Source: Streptomyces celluloflavus
GTDB lineage: Bacteria > Actinomycetota > Actinomycetes > Streptomycetales > Streptomycetaceae
NCBI GenBank assembly: GCA_000720995.1
Contig: JOEL01000001.1
Span: 371,686-435,685, forward strand
DNA: 64,000 nt
Reading direction: 5' to 3'
Both the position numbers and the translations under genes were made by a program. Positions 7,791 through 16,688 of the stretch are shown here, piece by piece. Numbering within the stretch: the first letter of the stretch is position 1; every line of letters begins with the position of its first letter. A model generated the notes under the pieces. That model did not search any database. It was given only the letters and a program-made list of their open reading frames with translations, and was not told the origin of the DNA.

Positions 7791-10784
7791 TCAGCCGTGC
7801 GCGACCGCCGTGAGGCGGCCGGCCAGGTCCCGCGCCTCCCGTACGTCGGGCAGTCCCAGCCCCGCGAAGACGGCGTCCGCCTGACGGGCGCGGGTCAACG
7901 CCCCCCGGGCGTCGCCCAGGCCCGCCAGCACGCGGGCCAGGATGAGCAGCGCGTACCCGCGGTCGTGTTCCGCGCCGCGCTCCTCGCACATGACCAGTGA
8001 GCGCTCCGCCTCGGACCGCGCCTCGTCGAACCGCCCCAGGACGCGCAGGGTCTCCGCCAGCCGGAACCGGGCCTGCGCTTCCTGGCCCCTGATCCCCGCG
8101 GCGGCGCAGACGTCCAGGCATTCCCGGTACCGGGCGACGGCCGCGGCGTGCGACTTCAGTTCGTGCAGCGCCTGGCCGTGCACGAAGAGGGCGTACGCGA
8201 TGCAGTGCTGTTCCGCGGCGCCGTGCAGCGCCCCGAGCGCCTGCTCGCAGATCCGCGCGGCCTCCTCGGCGCCGCCACTGCGCAGCCGGGCCTGCGCGGC
8301 GTTCAGGATGGCCGTCAACTCGCCCGACCGGTGGCCCAGTTCACGGGCCAGGCCGATCGCCTGCTCGTAGCAGCGCACGGCGTCCCCGTACCGCTGCTGG
8401 AACTGGGCGATCAGACCGCGGTCGTTGAGGGTCTGCTGCAGGATGACCCGGTCGTCGGCGCGGTGGCACGCCTTCGACGCCAGGGCGGTGTGGCGGGCCG
8501 CCTCGTCCAGCCGGGCGTTCTGCAGGGCGGCGTTCCCGCAGACGAACCTCGCGCGCCCCGTGGTGTAGTCGTCACCCTGCGCCGCGGCCACCTCCGCGAC
8601 CTCCCTGGCGGCCTCGGCCAGCCGGCCGTACGGGATGCTCTTGCCGAACGGGCTGAGGGCGACCAGCAGATCGGCGGCCATGCGCAGCGTGCGCGCGGGG
8701 ACCGGCGCCGGTCCGCGGGCGGCCACCAGGACGGCGTTGACGATGCAGTCGAACTCGGTGCTCACCCAGTCCTGTGCCTCGGACAGCCCGGGGAACCGGG
8801 GGCCGGGCACGGAACTCGCGGTCAGGATGACCTCGGCCGGGTCACCCGGCACCATGTGCTGGAAGGCCGAGCAGCCGCCGGCCAGCAGGTGGCCGAGCAG
8901 CCGGGCCAGCGTCGCGGCATCGTCCTCGCCGGAGTCCTTGGACGCGGTGGTGAGCTGGAGGGCGAAGGCCCGCACCAGATCGTGGAACCGGTACCGCTCC
9001 GGGAGCGGCGCTTCCAGCATGGCGGCGTCGACGAGGGCCTCCAGCAGATCCTCGGCTTCGTGCTCACCGAGACCCAGCGCGGCCGCCGCGCAGGCCAGGG
9101 AGATGCTCGGCCGGGCCACCGGGGCGAGCCTGCGGAACGCTCGCGCCTGACTCTCGGTCAGTTGCCGGTAGCCCAGTTCGAAGGCCGCGGCCACCGCCAG
9201 GTCGCCGGCCCGCAACTCGCCGATGCGGCGGCGCTCGTCGGCCAGCCGGCCGACCATCGTCGCGATCTGCCACTGCGGCCGGGCGGCCAGCCGCGCCGCC
9301 ACGATCCGTACGGCCAGCGGGAGATGACCGCAGGCCGTGACCAGTTCGAGGGCGGCCCCGGGTTCGTCGCTGACGCGCCGGGCCCCGGCGGTCGACGCCA
9401 GCAGTTCGAGCGAGTCATCGGTGCCGAAGACGTCCAGGGCGGTCTGGAGCGTGGTGGGCAGGCCGGTGAGCCGGACCCGGCTGGTGACGACCACCGCGCA
9501 GTCGGCCGATCCGGGCAGCAACGGTCTGACCTGGGCCGGGTCACGGGCGTTGTCCAGGAGGAGCAGGATGTGGCGGCCGTCGAGCGTGCTGCGGAAGAGC
9601 CGCGCGCGGTCCTCCAGCAGGGCCGGCAGGGTGTGTCCGGAGACTCCCAGGGCGGTCAGGAAGCTGTCGAGGACGATTCCCGGATCGGCGGGTTCCAGCC
9701 CGTTGCCGCCGAGGTCCGCGTAGAGCTGGCCGTCGACGAAGTGCTGCTTGGCCTGGTGGGCCAGGCGCAGGGCCAGCGTCGTCTTGCCGATGCCGCCCAT
9801 CCCGGTGATGGAGACCACGGGCATGGCGGTGCCCCCGGCGTCGGTGAGCACCTGGCACATCTCGCGCATCTCGTGCGCCCGCCCGATGAAGTCGGCGGTG
9901 TCGGCGGGCAGCTGGGCGGGACGGAAGAGAGCGGGCTGCGCCGGCCGCGCCTCGTCGGGCGCCGCCGGGCCCGGCGGCGCCGCCAGGTGTACCGGCGCGC
10001 GTTGGGGCGCCCGTCCGGGCGCCGGGGGCAGCGGCTCACCGGCGAGCACCTGGGCCTGCAGGGCGGTCAGCTCCGGGCCGGGGTCGACGCCCAGCTCCTC
10101 GGCCAGGAGGCGCCGGGCCCGGGTGAACACCGCGAGGGCGTCCGCCTGTCTTCCGCAGGCGTACAGCGCGCGCATCTGAAAGCCGTAAACCCGCTCTCGT
10201 AACGGATATTCCTCGGCGAAGGCGGCGAGTTCCGGTATGACGAAGCTGTGCCGCCCCAGCCGCAGATCGCTGTCGAAACGTTCCTCCAGCAGGGCGAGGC
10301 GCAGCTCGCCGAGGCGCGAGCGCTGCTGTTCGGCGAACGGGCCGGGGAGACCGGCGAGGGGCTCGCCCCGCCACAGCTCCAGCGCCTGCGTCAGCAGCCG
10401 CCGGCACTCCTCGTCCAGGCCCGCCTCCCGGGCCTGCACCGCGTCGGCGGCCAGTTTCTCGGCCAGATGGGCGTCCACACTCACCGGCAGCACCACCAGC
10501 TGATAGCCGTCGCGCAGCGAGACGAGGAGCCTGGGCTCGGCCCGGTCCTCCTCCAGCATCTGCCGCAGCCGCCAGGCGTACGTCCGCAGACTGGCGAGGG
10601 CGGAACCCGGGGCGTCCTCCCCCCAGATGGCGCCGATGAGTTCATGCGCGGAGGCCCCCCGGCCGGCGCGGAGCAGCAGAGCGGCGAGCAGGGCCTGTTG
10701 CTGCGGAGGGCCGGCGGTGAGGTCCTTCCCGCCCCGGCATACGCGCACGGCTCCGAGCACCGAGAACCATATGTCGTACCGCAT
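7791..10784 (-). CDS. AfsR-type SARP regulator (winged helix, BTA, NB-ARC, TPR)
   Basis: A 997-residue Streptomyces antibiotic regulatory protein of the large AfsR class. Order: OmpR-like winged helix (about 1-95; LLRAGRGASAHELIGAIWG), bacterial transcriptional activation domain (about 98-245, ending ELGVDPGPELTALQAQVL), a Pro/Ala linker, NB-ARC ATPase with Walker A TGMGGIGKTT and Walker B ILLLLDNARDP, then C-terminal TPR repeats (about 760-990; AARICEQAL, AVARYRECLDVC). The ATG at 10784 follows an AGGGCAGGA site. Such proteins bind heptameric direct repeats and activate biosynthetic genes. It lies next to the NRPS/mutase genes and is their likely activator. The gap to the small peptide gene is GC-rich with no clear terminator. 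Confidence 0.93.
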   Translation of the reverse strand: MRYDIWFSVLGAVRVCRGGKDLTAGPPQQQALLAALLLRAGRGASAHELIGAIWGEDAPGSALASLRTYAWRLRQMLEEDRAEPRLLVSLRDGYQLVVLPVSVDAHLAEKLAADAVQAREAGLDEECRRLLTQALELWRGEPLAGLPGPFAEQQRSRLGELRLALLEERFDSDLRLGRHSFVIPELAAFAEEYPLRERVYGFQMRALYACGRQADALAVFTRARRLLAEELGVDPGPELTALQAQVLAGEPLPPAPGRAPQRAPVHLAAPPGPAAPDEARPAQPALFRPAQLPADTADFIGRAHEMREMCQVLTDAGGTAMPVVSITGMGGIGKTTLALRLAHQAKQHFVDGQLYADLGGNGLEPADPGIVLDSFLTALGVSGHTLPALLEDRARLFRSTLDGRHILLLLDNARDPAQVRPLLPGSADCAVVVTSRVRLTGLPTTLQTALDVFGTDDSLELLASTAGARRVSDEPGAALELVTACGHLPLAVRIVAARLAARPQWQIATMVGRLADERRRIGELRAGDLAVAAAFELGYRQLTESQARAFRRLAPVARPSISLACAAAALGLGEHEAEDLLEALVDAAMLEAPLPERYRFHDLVRAFALQLTTASKDSGEDDAATLARLLGHLLAGGCSAFQHMVPGDPAEVILTASSVPGPRFPGLSEAQDWVSTEFDCIVNAVLVAARGPAPVPARTLRMAADLLVALSPFGKSIPYGRLAEAAREVAEVAAAQGDDYTTGRARFVCGNAALQNARLDEAARHTALASKACHRADDRVILQQTLNDRGLIAQFQQRYGDAVRCYEQAIGLARELGHRSGELTAILNAAQARLRSGGAEEAARICEQALGALHGAAEQHCIAYALFVHGQALHELKSHAAAVARYRECLDVCAAAGIRGQEAQARFRLAETLRVLGRFDEARSEAERSLVMCEERGAEHDRGYALLILARVLAGLGDARGALTRARQADAVFAGLGLPDVREARDLAGRLTAVAHG

Positions 10785-11245
10785 CAATGTCCTGCCCTCT
10801 TTCCGCCCCCGGCACCCTGACTTCGTGGGTCGGTACGGGGGGCGACAATTCATTGATCACTGCGCCAACCGGACTCTACGCTCGGGGCTGGTCGCTGGCA
10901 TAGATCCCGCTCGCCCGACTTCAGGGCGATTGGGCGAACGCCATATCCGGTCGGCGACCGCCGGAGAGCTCGCGTTCCGCGGCGCTCGCGACGGCCGCTC
11001 GGGCGGACGGCCGGCGTCCGCCCGGGTCCGCGCGCCCGCCCGGGACGGGTAACTCACCGCGTCCGCCGCGGTGTTCCGGCAGCGGCCCGGCGGCCGCGCT
11101 CCGCACCGTCGCGAAACCGCCCGCTCCCGGGTGCGGGTGCCGGTTCGGGTGCGCGCTGCCCGCGGTATGAGGCGTCGTCGCGGCCGACGCCCGCGCACCG
11201 GCCGCCCCGGACGGGGCCGACGGCGACCGGCGGCGCCCTCGCCCC
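10785..11245. other. Gene-free spacer between SARP gene and yhf operon
   Basis: About 460 bases separate the divergently transcribed SARP and yhfZ genes. No reading frame with a convincing protein, no strong hairpin and no recognisable RNA was seen. It must contain the SARP promoter near 10800-10850. It marks the boundary between the natural-product genes and the yhf operon. Confidence 0.5.
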
Positions 11246-11275
11246 TTGTCAGTATCCAGAATCCTGGTTACTGTC
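11246..11275 (+). promoter_or_regulatory. yhfZ promoter with predicted YhfZ operator in the spacer
   Basis: A -35 TTGTCA (11246-11251), a 17-base spacer and a -10-like TACTGT (11269-11274) fit a main-sigma promoter. The block CCAGAATCCTGGTTACTGT recurs almost unchanged before yhfY (12303-12321), with only one base different over 22 positions. It contains the small palindrome CCAGaatcCTGG. Transcription starting seven or eight bases after the -10 would begin at the GTG of yhfZ, giving a leaderless mRNA. Confidence 0.72.
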
Positions 11276-11281
11276 TGGTTT

Positions 11282-12223
11282 GTGAACGGTTTCGACGATC
11301 GCTTCCTGACCCGCAACGGGCTCGCCGCCCGGCAGCTCGCCGTGCTCCTGCTCCACCACGAGCCCGACACCCGGCTGCCCCGCGTCCGCGACTTCGCCCA
11401 GGAGCTGGGGTACGGCAACGGCACGATCCAGGCGGCGCTCGCCCTGCTCGAAGAGGCCGGCGCGATCGAGACCACCGCCCGCGGCCACCTCGGCACGTTC
11501 CTGGTCAGCTCCGACCGCGCCATACTCTGGCGCCTGTCCGGGCTCGGCACCCTGCTCGCCGCGATGCCGCTCCCGTACTCCCGCCGCTACGAGGGCCTGG
11601 CCACCGGTCTGCGCGCCGCCTTCGAGGAGGCCGGTACGCCGTTCGCGATCACGTTCATGCGGGGCGCCGGCACCCGGACCGCGGCCCTGCTGGAGGGCAA
11701 GACCGATCTGGTCGTCCTGTCGCGCTTCGCGGCCGACCGGCTGATCGAGGAGCACCCGGGCCGGCTGACCCTGGTCGCCGACCTCGGCCCCGCCACCTAT
11801 GTGGGCGCGCACGGGCTGCTGCTGCGCGAGGGCGCCTCGCTCGACATGCCCGGTCTGCGGGTGGCGGTCGACCACGCCTCCGAGGACCAGTGGATGCTCG
11901 CCGAGCGGGCGTTCGCCGGGCGCTCGGACATCGAGTGGGTGGAGTCGTCGTACATGCAGATGGGGGATCTGCTCGCGCAGAACCAGGCCGACGCCACCGT
12001 CTGGAACCTCGACGAGGTGCAGGGCCGGAGCGCGGGGGTGGACGTCCTGCCGCTGGGCGACGAGGTCACCCGCGAGCTGGCGCTGCGCAACTCCAGCGCG
12101 GCGATCATCGGCAGGTCCGAGGGTGCGAAGGCGCTGACCGCGGTGCGGGACGCGCTGGACCTCTCCCGGGTCACCTCCCTCCAGGCCGAGGTGCTGCGGG
12201 GGGAGCGCATCCCCTCGTACTGA
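11282..12223 (+). CDS. yhfZ: YhfZ-family regulator (HTH plus periplasmic-binding-like sensor)
   Basis: A 313-residue regulator from the GTG at 11282. An upstream in-frame start at 11246 would lie inside the promoter, so the internal GTG was chosen. Residues about 1-85 form a GntR-like winged helix (TRLPRVRDFAQELGYGNGTI, then LLEEAGAIETTARGHLGTFL). Residues about 95-310 resemble a type 2 periplasmic-binding-protein fold that would bind the inducer (MPLPYSRRYEGLATGLRAAF, TDLVVLSRFAAD, VDHASEDQW). This architecture and the genes that follow match E. coli YhfZ. It probably controls its own promoter and that of yhfY onward through the shared operator. Confidence 0.88.
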   Translation: MNGFDDRFLTRNGLAARQLAVLLLHHEPDTRLPRVRDFAQELGYGNGTIQAALALLEEAGAIETTARGHLGTFLVSSDRAILWRLSGLGTLLAAMPLPYSRRYEGLATGLRAAFEEAGTPFAITFMRGAGTRTAALLEGKTDLVVLSRFAADRLIEEHPGRLTLVADLGPATYVGAHGLLLREGASLDMPGLRVAVDHASEDQWMLAERAFAGRSDIEWVESSYMQMGDLLAQNQADATVWNLDEVQGRSAGVDVLPLGDEVTRELALRNSSAAIIGRSEGAKALTAVRDALDLSRVTSLQAEVLRGERIPSY

Positions 12224-12292
12224 CCCGGGCCGGACCCCCGGTCCCAGGCTTTATCCGGAACTTACGACCCTCCCGCGAAGGACCTTTGGCCC

Positions 12293-12322
12293 ACGTCAAA
12301 ATCCAGAATCCTGATTACTGTC
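12293..12322 (+). promoter_or_regulatory. yhfY operon promoter with second predicted YhfZ operator
   Basis: A -35-like ACGTCA (12293-12298), a 17-base spacer and TACTGT (12316-12321). The 22-base element at 12301-12322 matches the one before yhfZ in 21 positions, at the same place relative to the -10. The gene itself has a GAGGAAGGG ribosome site before its ATG, so unlike yhfZ its transcript has a leader. Confidence 0.75.
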
Positions 12323-12342
12323 GAATTGAGGAAGGGATCACC

Positions 12343-12720
12343 ATGGACGATCAACTGGCACTGCGCATCCAGCTCTTCCGCGAAGGCGGCCAGGTCAGGC
12401 CCGAGGTCGCCGACTTCGTGACCGCCGAGCTGACCGCCCTCGCCGCAGCGGGCAGCACCGTCACCGAGGACAGCGCCGGCATGCTCACCAGCCATCTGAT
12501 GATGGCGCTCACCCGGCTCCTCGACGGTGAACCGATCGAGCAGTTCCTCACCGACGAGCAGGTGGCCGCCGAACTGGCCGGACACCCCGACGCCGTCGCA
12601 CGGGCCCACCGCGTCGCCGACCGGGCCCGCGAGGAACTCGGCGCGCAACTGCCCGACTCCGAGATCAACTTTCTCGCCATGCACCTCGCCGTACTGGCGT
12701 CGCAGCCCACCCGCCACTGA
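12343..12720 (+). CDS. yhfY: YhfY-like PRD-domain protein
   Basis: A 125-residue stand-alone PTS regulation domain. Two conserved histidine contexts are visible: TSHLMMALTR (about residue 50) and NFLAMHLAV (about residue 116), the latter with the ExNFLAxHL signature of PRDs. There is no DNA-binding domain, so it probably works by protein contact, perhaps with YhfZ. PRDs are normally phosphorylated by HPr or EIIB, yet no PTS genes are in this window. It is the first gene of the yhfY-W run. Confidence 0.85.
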   Translation: MDDQLALRIQLFREGGQVRPEVADFVTAELTALAAAGSTVTEDSAGMLTSHLMMALTRLLDGEPIEQFLTDEQVAAELAGHPDAVARAHRVADRAREELGAQLPDSEINFLAMHLAVLASQPTRH

Positions 12721-12754
12721 CCCCGCGCGCTTCGCACAGAAAAGGAATCCAGCC

Positions 12755-13111
12755 ATGACGAAGATCCTCACCGGCGGTGTCGCCAAGGTCGAGACCGCCG
12801 ACGCGGTGCGCAAGCTCGACCGGCCCGGCATCGAGGTCACCGTCTCCTCCGACATGGACGCGGCGATGAAGCTCCGGATGAACCAGGCCGACTACTACTT
12901 CGGCACCTGCCACACCGGCGCCGGCGCCTCCCTCGGCGTCCTGGTCGGGCTGATGGGCAGCGCCGCGTGCCACACCTTCGGCCGCTCGATCCCCACCGAA
13001 GAGCAGATCACCGCGCTCCTCGACGACGGCAAGAAGGTCTTCGGCTTCTCCATGGACCAGGTCGACGCCGTGGTCCCGCTCCTCGTCTCCGCCCTCGCCG
13101 CCCGCGGCTGA
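12755..13111 (+). CDS. yhfU: YhfU-like protein (DUF2620)
   Basis: A 118-residue protein with a glycine-rich start (KILTGGVAKVETADAV) and the segment DYYFGTCHTGAGASLGVLVGLMG typical of the YhfU family. It resembles a PTS EIIB/glycine-reductase-like small Rossmann domain, but its function is not established. The ATG has AAAGGA upstream. It sits between PRD protein and transporter, as in enteric yhf operons, so it is probably a partner of YhfT. Confidence 0.85.
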   Translation: MTKILTGGVAKVETADAVRKLDRPGIEVTVSSDMDAAMKLRMNQADYYFGTCHTGAGASLGVLVGLMGSAACHTFGRSIPTEEQITALLDDGKKVFGFSMDQVDAVVPLLVSALAARG

Positions 13112-13148
13112 CCCGTTCACCCTCCGGGCACAAAGGAGTGACCCCCCT

Positions 13149-14486
13149 GTGAGCACCACCCTCGCCGCCGGCGCCTCGCTGGAGCTGTCGACGGTCCAGC
13201 AGATCTTCGTCATAGCCCTGTGCGCGCTGACCGCGTTCATCTCGCACATGGCCCTGGCCGTCTTCAACGACGGCGTCCGCCCCTTCCTGCTGGACTTCAT
13301 CCAGGGGCGCTCCAAGCGCAGCTCCGTCACGGCCGTCTCGTTCGGCCTGTCGGCGGGCTTCATCTTCGGCCTGGGCGCGCCGATGGCGCTGTCCACCGGT
13401 GTGCTCAACCCGTGGCTGCTGTTCCTGCCGACCGACATCCTCGGTCTGCTCGCCCCCAAGAAGTGGCTCGCGCCGATCCTCGGCGGCGCCTGGGGCGCGC
13501 TCGTGGTCTTCGGCCTCAACGGCGCCAACAGCGTCGCGCACGACCTGCCCGTCGACTTCCTGACGGCGATGCAGCAGATGTCGACGCCGATCCTCTTCCT
13601 GTTCACGCTGTTCCCGGTCCTCGCGATCACCAAGCAGTTCGGCAGGATGTGGGGCGGTATCGCGGGCCTGGTCGAGGTCGTCCTCGTCGTCGCCACGATG
13701 AAGCTGTGGCCGAACATGTTCGCCGGCGCGCTCGCCATGGCCGTGGGCGTCCTGCTGCTGATCGGTCTGGCCGTCGCCAAGGACCTGCGCCGGCGCAAGG
13801 CAGACCGGGCGGCCGGGGTCACCGAGCCGGTGATCGAGGGCGAGGACCCGATGGCCTCGCTCTTCTCCGCCAGCGCCGCACGGCTGCGCAAGTACCTGCC
13901 GCTCTTCATGGTTCTCGGCGCGGGCGTCTGCGTCCTCGCCCAGATGCACGTCTTCGGCGGCGGCGAGGCGAGCAGCTTCCTGATAGCCAAGGGGCAGTAC
14001 GCCGAGGCCGCACAGCTCGACTTCTACCGGGTCTTCGGCTTCATCCCGCTGATCGCGACCACGGCGCTGGCCTCGGGCGCGTACGGCATCGCGGGCTTCA
14101 CGCTCGTGTACCCGATCGGCTACCTGATGCCGAACCCGTTCCTCGCGGCCGTCGTCGGCGCGGCGGTCTTCGCCGTCGAGGTCCTGCTCCTGTCGTACAT
14201 CGGCAAGCTCCTGGGCAAGCTGCCCAGCGTCCGCGACTCCTCGGAGCACCTGCGCAACGCGATCACCGACACCCTCCAGCTGGCCATCCTGTTCGGTTCG
14301 CTGATGGCGGCCAACGCCATGGGCGGCGGCCTCGGCATCCTCATCGTCGGCGGGCTCTACCTGCTCAACGAGGCGATGAACCGGCCGGTCGTCCGGATGG
14401 CCGCGGCGCCCACCGCGGTGATCATCGGCGGCGTCGTGCTCAACGTCCTGTACTGGCTCGACCTGTTCACCCCGCTCAAGGGCTGA
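13149..14486 (+). CDS. yhfT: YhfT-like integral membrane transporter
   Basis: A 445-residue polytopic membrane protein with roughly ten to twelve hydrophobic segments (for example FVIALCALTAFISHMALAVF near the start and AVIIGGVVLNVLYWL near the end). The GTG start has AAAGGAG about ten bases upstream. It matches YhfT, the presumed permease of the operon; its substrate is unknown. Charged loop residues about 195-235 probably form the main cytoplasmic loop. Uptake of a substrate processed by the php-S-X-W enzymes is the natural inference. Confidence 0.87.
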   Translation: MSTTLAAGASLELSTVQQIFVIALCALTAFISHMALAVFNDGVRPFLLDFIQGRSKRSSVTAVSFGLSAGFIFGLGAPMALSTGVLNPWLLFLPTDILGLLAPKKWLAPILGGAWGALVVFGLNGANSVAHDLPVDFLTAMQQMSTPILFLFTLFPVLAITKQFGRMWGGIAGLVEVVLVVATMKLWPNMFAGALAMAVGVLLLIGLAVAKDLRRRKADRAAGVTEPVIEGEDPMASLFSASAARLRKYLPLFMVLGAGVCVLAQMHVFGGGEASSFLIAKGQYAEAAQLDFYRVFGFIPLIATTALASGAYGIAGFTLVYPIGYLMPNPFLAAVVGAAVFAVEVLLLSYIGKLLGKLPSVRDSSEHLRNAITDTLQLAILFGSLMAANAMGGGLGILIVGGLYLLNEAMNRPVVRMAAAPTAVIIGGVVLNVLYWLDLFTPLKG

Positions 14487-14577
14487 ACCGGCACCCCGCG
14501 CAGGGGCCGGGCCCGCTCCGCCGACACCCGGGGCCGAGACCGGCGACGTACGCCGGCAGCGAGGAAGGAACACCCTC

Positions 14578-15546
14578 ATGAGCACCACCACCCCCCACGG
14601 AACACCGCACACCCTCCGCACCGTCACCGGCCCGCTCGCCGTCGAGGCCGTACAGGGCCCCGTCCTCTCCCATGAGCACCTGGTCCTCGACCTCGACAAG
14701 AAGGGCGACCGCGCGGCCGTCCTGGAAGCCGGGACGCACGGCGCCGCGGTCACCGCCGAACTGGCCGCACTGCGCGAGGAGTTCGGGCTCTCCGTGGTCA
14801 TCGAGCTGACCTGCCGGGGCATGGGCCGCGACGCCGGCGCGCTGCGCCGCATCTCCCGGGAAGCGAACGTCGCCGTCGTCGCCGCCACCGGCTGGTACTA
14901 CGAACCGTTCCACCCGCACGACCTGGACGGCGCCGGCGTCGAGCAGCTCACCGAAACCCTCGTCCGCGAGATCGACGGCGGCATCGGCGCCACCGGCATC
15001 ACACCGGGCGTGCTCGGTGAGGTCGGCAGCCACGGCGACACCCCCAGCGAGCCGGAGACGCGCGTACTGCGGGCCGCCGCGCGGGCCGCCGTCACCACCG
15101 GCCTGTCCGTCTCCACGCACGCCCAGCTCGGACACGGCGGACCGGCCCAGCTGGCGCTGCTGACCGGCGAGGGCCTGCCCCCGCACCGCATCGCGATCGG
15201 CCACCAGGATCTCCTCGACGACCCGGCCGTCCACCGGGACCTGGCCGCGGCCGGGGCGTACGTGGCCTTCGACACGGTCGGCAAGGAGAGCTACCAGTCC
15301 GACGACGTACGGCTGCGGCTGCTGCTCGCGCTGATCGAGGCCGGGCACGCCGACCGGGCTCTGCTGAGCTGCGACATCTCGCGCCACGGCTACCTGGCGA
15401 CCGAGGGCGGCCAGGGCTACGGCCACCTGCTGAGGTCCTTCCTGCCCAAGGTGCGGGCGGCGGGCGTGGACGAGGACCTGATCGACCTGATGACGCGCCG
15501 CAACCCGCTGCGCTTCCTGACCGGCGCGAGCGTGGAGGAGATCTGA
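14578..15546 (+). CDS. php: Phosphotriesterase-homology protein (amidohydrolase superfamily)
   Basis: A 322-residue TIM-barrel metal-dependent hydrolase of the PTE family. Metal-site residues are visible: H32-x-H34 in LSHEHLVLD, a glutamate in VLGEVGS that would bridge the two metals in place of the carboxylated lysine of true phosphotriesterase, His in STHAQLGH, His in AIGHQDL and Asp in SCDISRHGYL. The true substrate of Php proteins is not settled; they belong with lactonases and promiscuous esterases. AGGAAGGA precedes the ATG. It is followed two bases later by yhfS. Confidence 0.9.
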   Translation: MSTTTPHGTPHTLRTVTGPLAVEAVQGPVLSHEHLVLDLDKKGDRAAVLEAGTHGAAVTAELAALREEFGLSVVIELTCRGMGRDAGALRRISREANVAVVAATGWYYEPFHPHDLDGAGVEQLTETLVREIDGGIGATGITPGVLGEVGSHGDTPSEPETRVLRAAARAAVTTGLSVSTHAQLGHGGPAQLALLTGEGLPPHRIAIGHQDLLDDPAVHRDLAAAGAYVAFDTVGKESYQSDDVRLRLLLALIEAGHADRALLSCDISRHGYLATEGGQGYGHLLRSFLPKVRAAGVDEDLIDLMTRRNPLRFLTGASVEEI

Positions 15547-15548
15547 TC

Positions 15549-16682
15549 ATGACCGCCGAAGGACCCGCCCTCCCCGAGACCTTCCCGCTCGCCACCGTCC
15601 CGGTGGACGACGCCGTCGCCACGCAGTTCCGGCTGCTGGAGCACGTCGCCGCGCACTTCGAGGGCGACGAACTGTTCACCGCCGACGCCGGTGTCGTCCC
15701 CGGCCTCGGCCGGCCGCGGACGACCGCCAAGGTCGAGGCCGTGCTCGCCGACTTCTTCGGCGCCGAGGACGCCGCGCTCGTCCAGGGCGCCGGCACCGGG
15801 GCGATCCGCGCCGCCCTCAACGCCGCCGTCGGCGCCGGCGACCCGCTGCTCATCCACCGGGCACCCGTCTACCGCACCACCGACGTCACCCTGCGCGGTA
15901 TCGGCGTCGAGACCATCGAGGCCGACTTCAACGACCCGGCGGCCCTGACCGAAGCCCTGGGCTCCGGCCGGTTCCGCTGGGCCTATGTGCAGCACACCCG
16001 GCAGCGGCTCGGCGACTCCTACGACCCGGGCGCGGTCCTCGCGGCCTGCGCCGAGGCCGGGGTGCGCACCCTCGTCGACGACAACTACGCCGTACTGCGG
16101 GTACCCGCCGCCGGCGTCGAACTCGGCGCGGACGCCTCCTGCTTCTCCCTGTTCAAACTGCACGGGCCCGAGGGCGTCGGGGCCGTCGTCGGCGCCCGCG
16201 ACCTCGTCGCACGCGTCCGCGAGGACAACTACTCGGGCGGCGGCCAGGTCCAGGGCCACCAGGCGCTCGACGCGCTGCGCGCCCTCACCCACGTGCCCGT
16301 CATGTGGGCCGTGCAGTCCCGCGTCGGCGCGGAGGTCGCCGAACGGCTCACCGCCGGCGAGGTGCCGGGCGTGGCCGAGGTGCGGCTCGCCAACGCGCAG
16401 GACCGCTGCCTCCTCGTCCGCCTCGACCGCCCCGTGGCCCGCGAACTGCCCGCCACGGCCAAGAAGTTCGGCGCGGCGCCCTACCCCGTGGGTTCCAACT
16501 CCCGGTACGAGATCGCGCCGCTCTTCTACCGCATGTCCAGCTCGTCCCTCGACGATTCCCCCGGACTCGCCGACTGGACGGTTCGGATCAACCCGATGCG
16601 CGCGGGCGCGGACCTCGTGATCGACATCCTGCGCCGCTCGCTCGACGCGACGGCCGCGGACCCGGCACCAGTGAAGGACTGA
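15549..16682 (+). CDS. yhfS: YhfS-like PLP-dependent (fold type I) enzyme
   Basis: A 377-residue aminotransferase-fold protein. Visible signatures are the glycine loop VQGAGTGAIRAAL, an Asp binding the pyridine nitrogen in RTLVDDNYAV, and the Schiff-base lysine near residue 203 in FSLFKLHGPEGVG. The ATG is two bases after the php stop with GAGGAG upstream. YhfS is annotated in enteric bacteria as a putative aminotransferase or cysteine-desulfurase-like protein without proven activity. Side-by-side production with the YhfX PLP protein suggests two PLP steps on one amino-containing substrate. Confidence 0.87.
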   Translation: MTAEGPALPETFPLATVPVDDAVATQFRLLEHVAAHFEGDELFTADAGVVPGLGRPRTTAKVEAVLADFFGAEDAALVQGAGTGAIRAALNAAVGAGDPLLIHRAPVYRTTDVTLRGIGVETIEADFNDPAALTEALGSGRFRWAYVQHTRQRLGDSYDPGAVLAACAEAGVRTLVDDNYAVLRVPAAGVELGADASCFSLFKLHGPEGVGAVVGARDLVARVREDNYSGGGQVQGHQALDALRALTHVPVMWAVQSRVGAEVAERLTAGEVPGVAEVRLANAQDRCLLVRLDRPVARELPATAKKFGAAPYPVGSNSRYEIAPLFYRMSSSSLDDSPGLADWTVRINPMRAGADLVIDILRRSLDATAADPAPVKD

Positions 16683-16688
16683 CCGACC

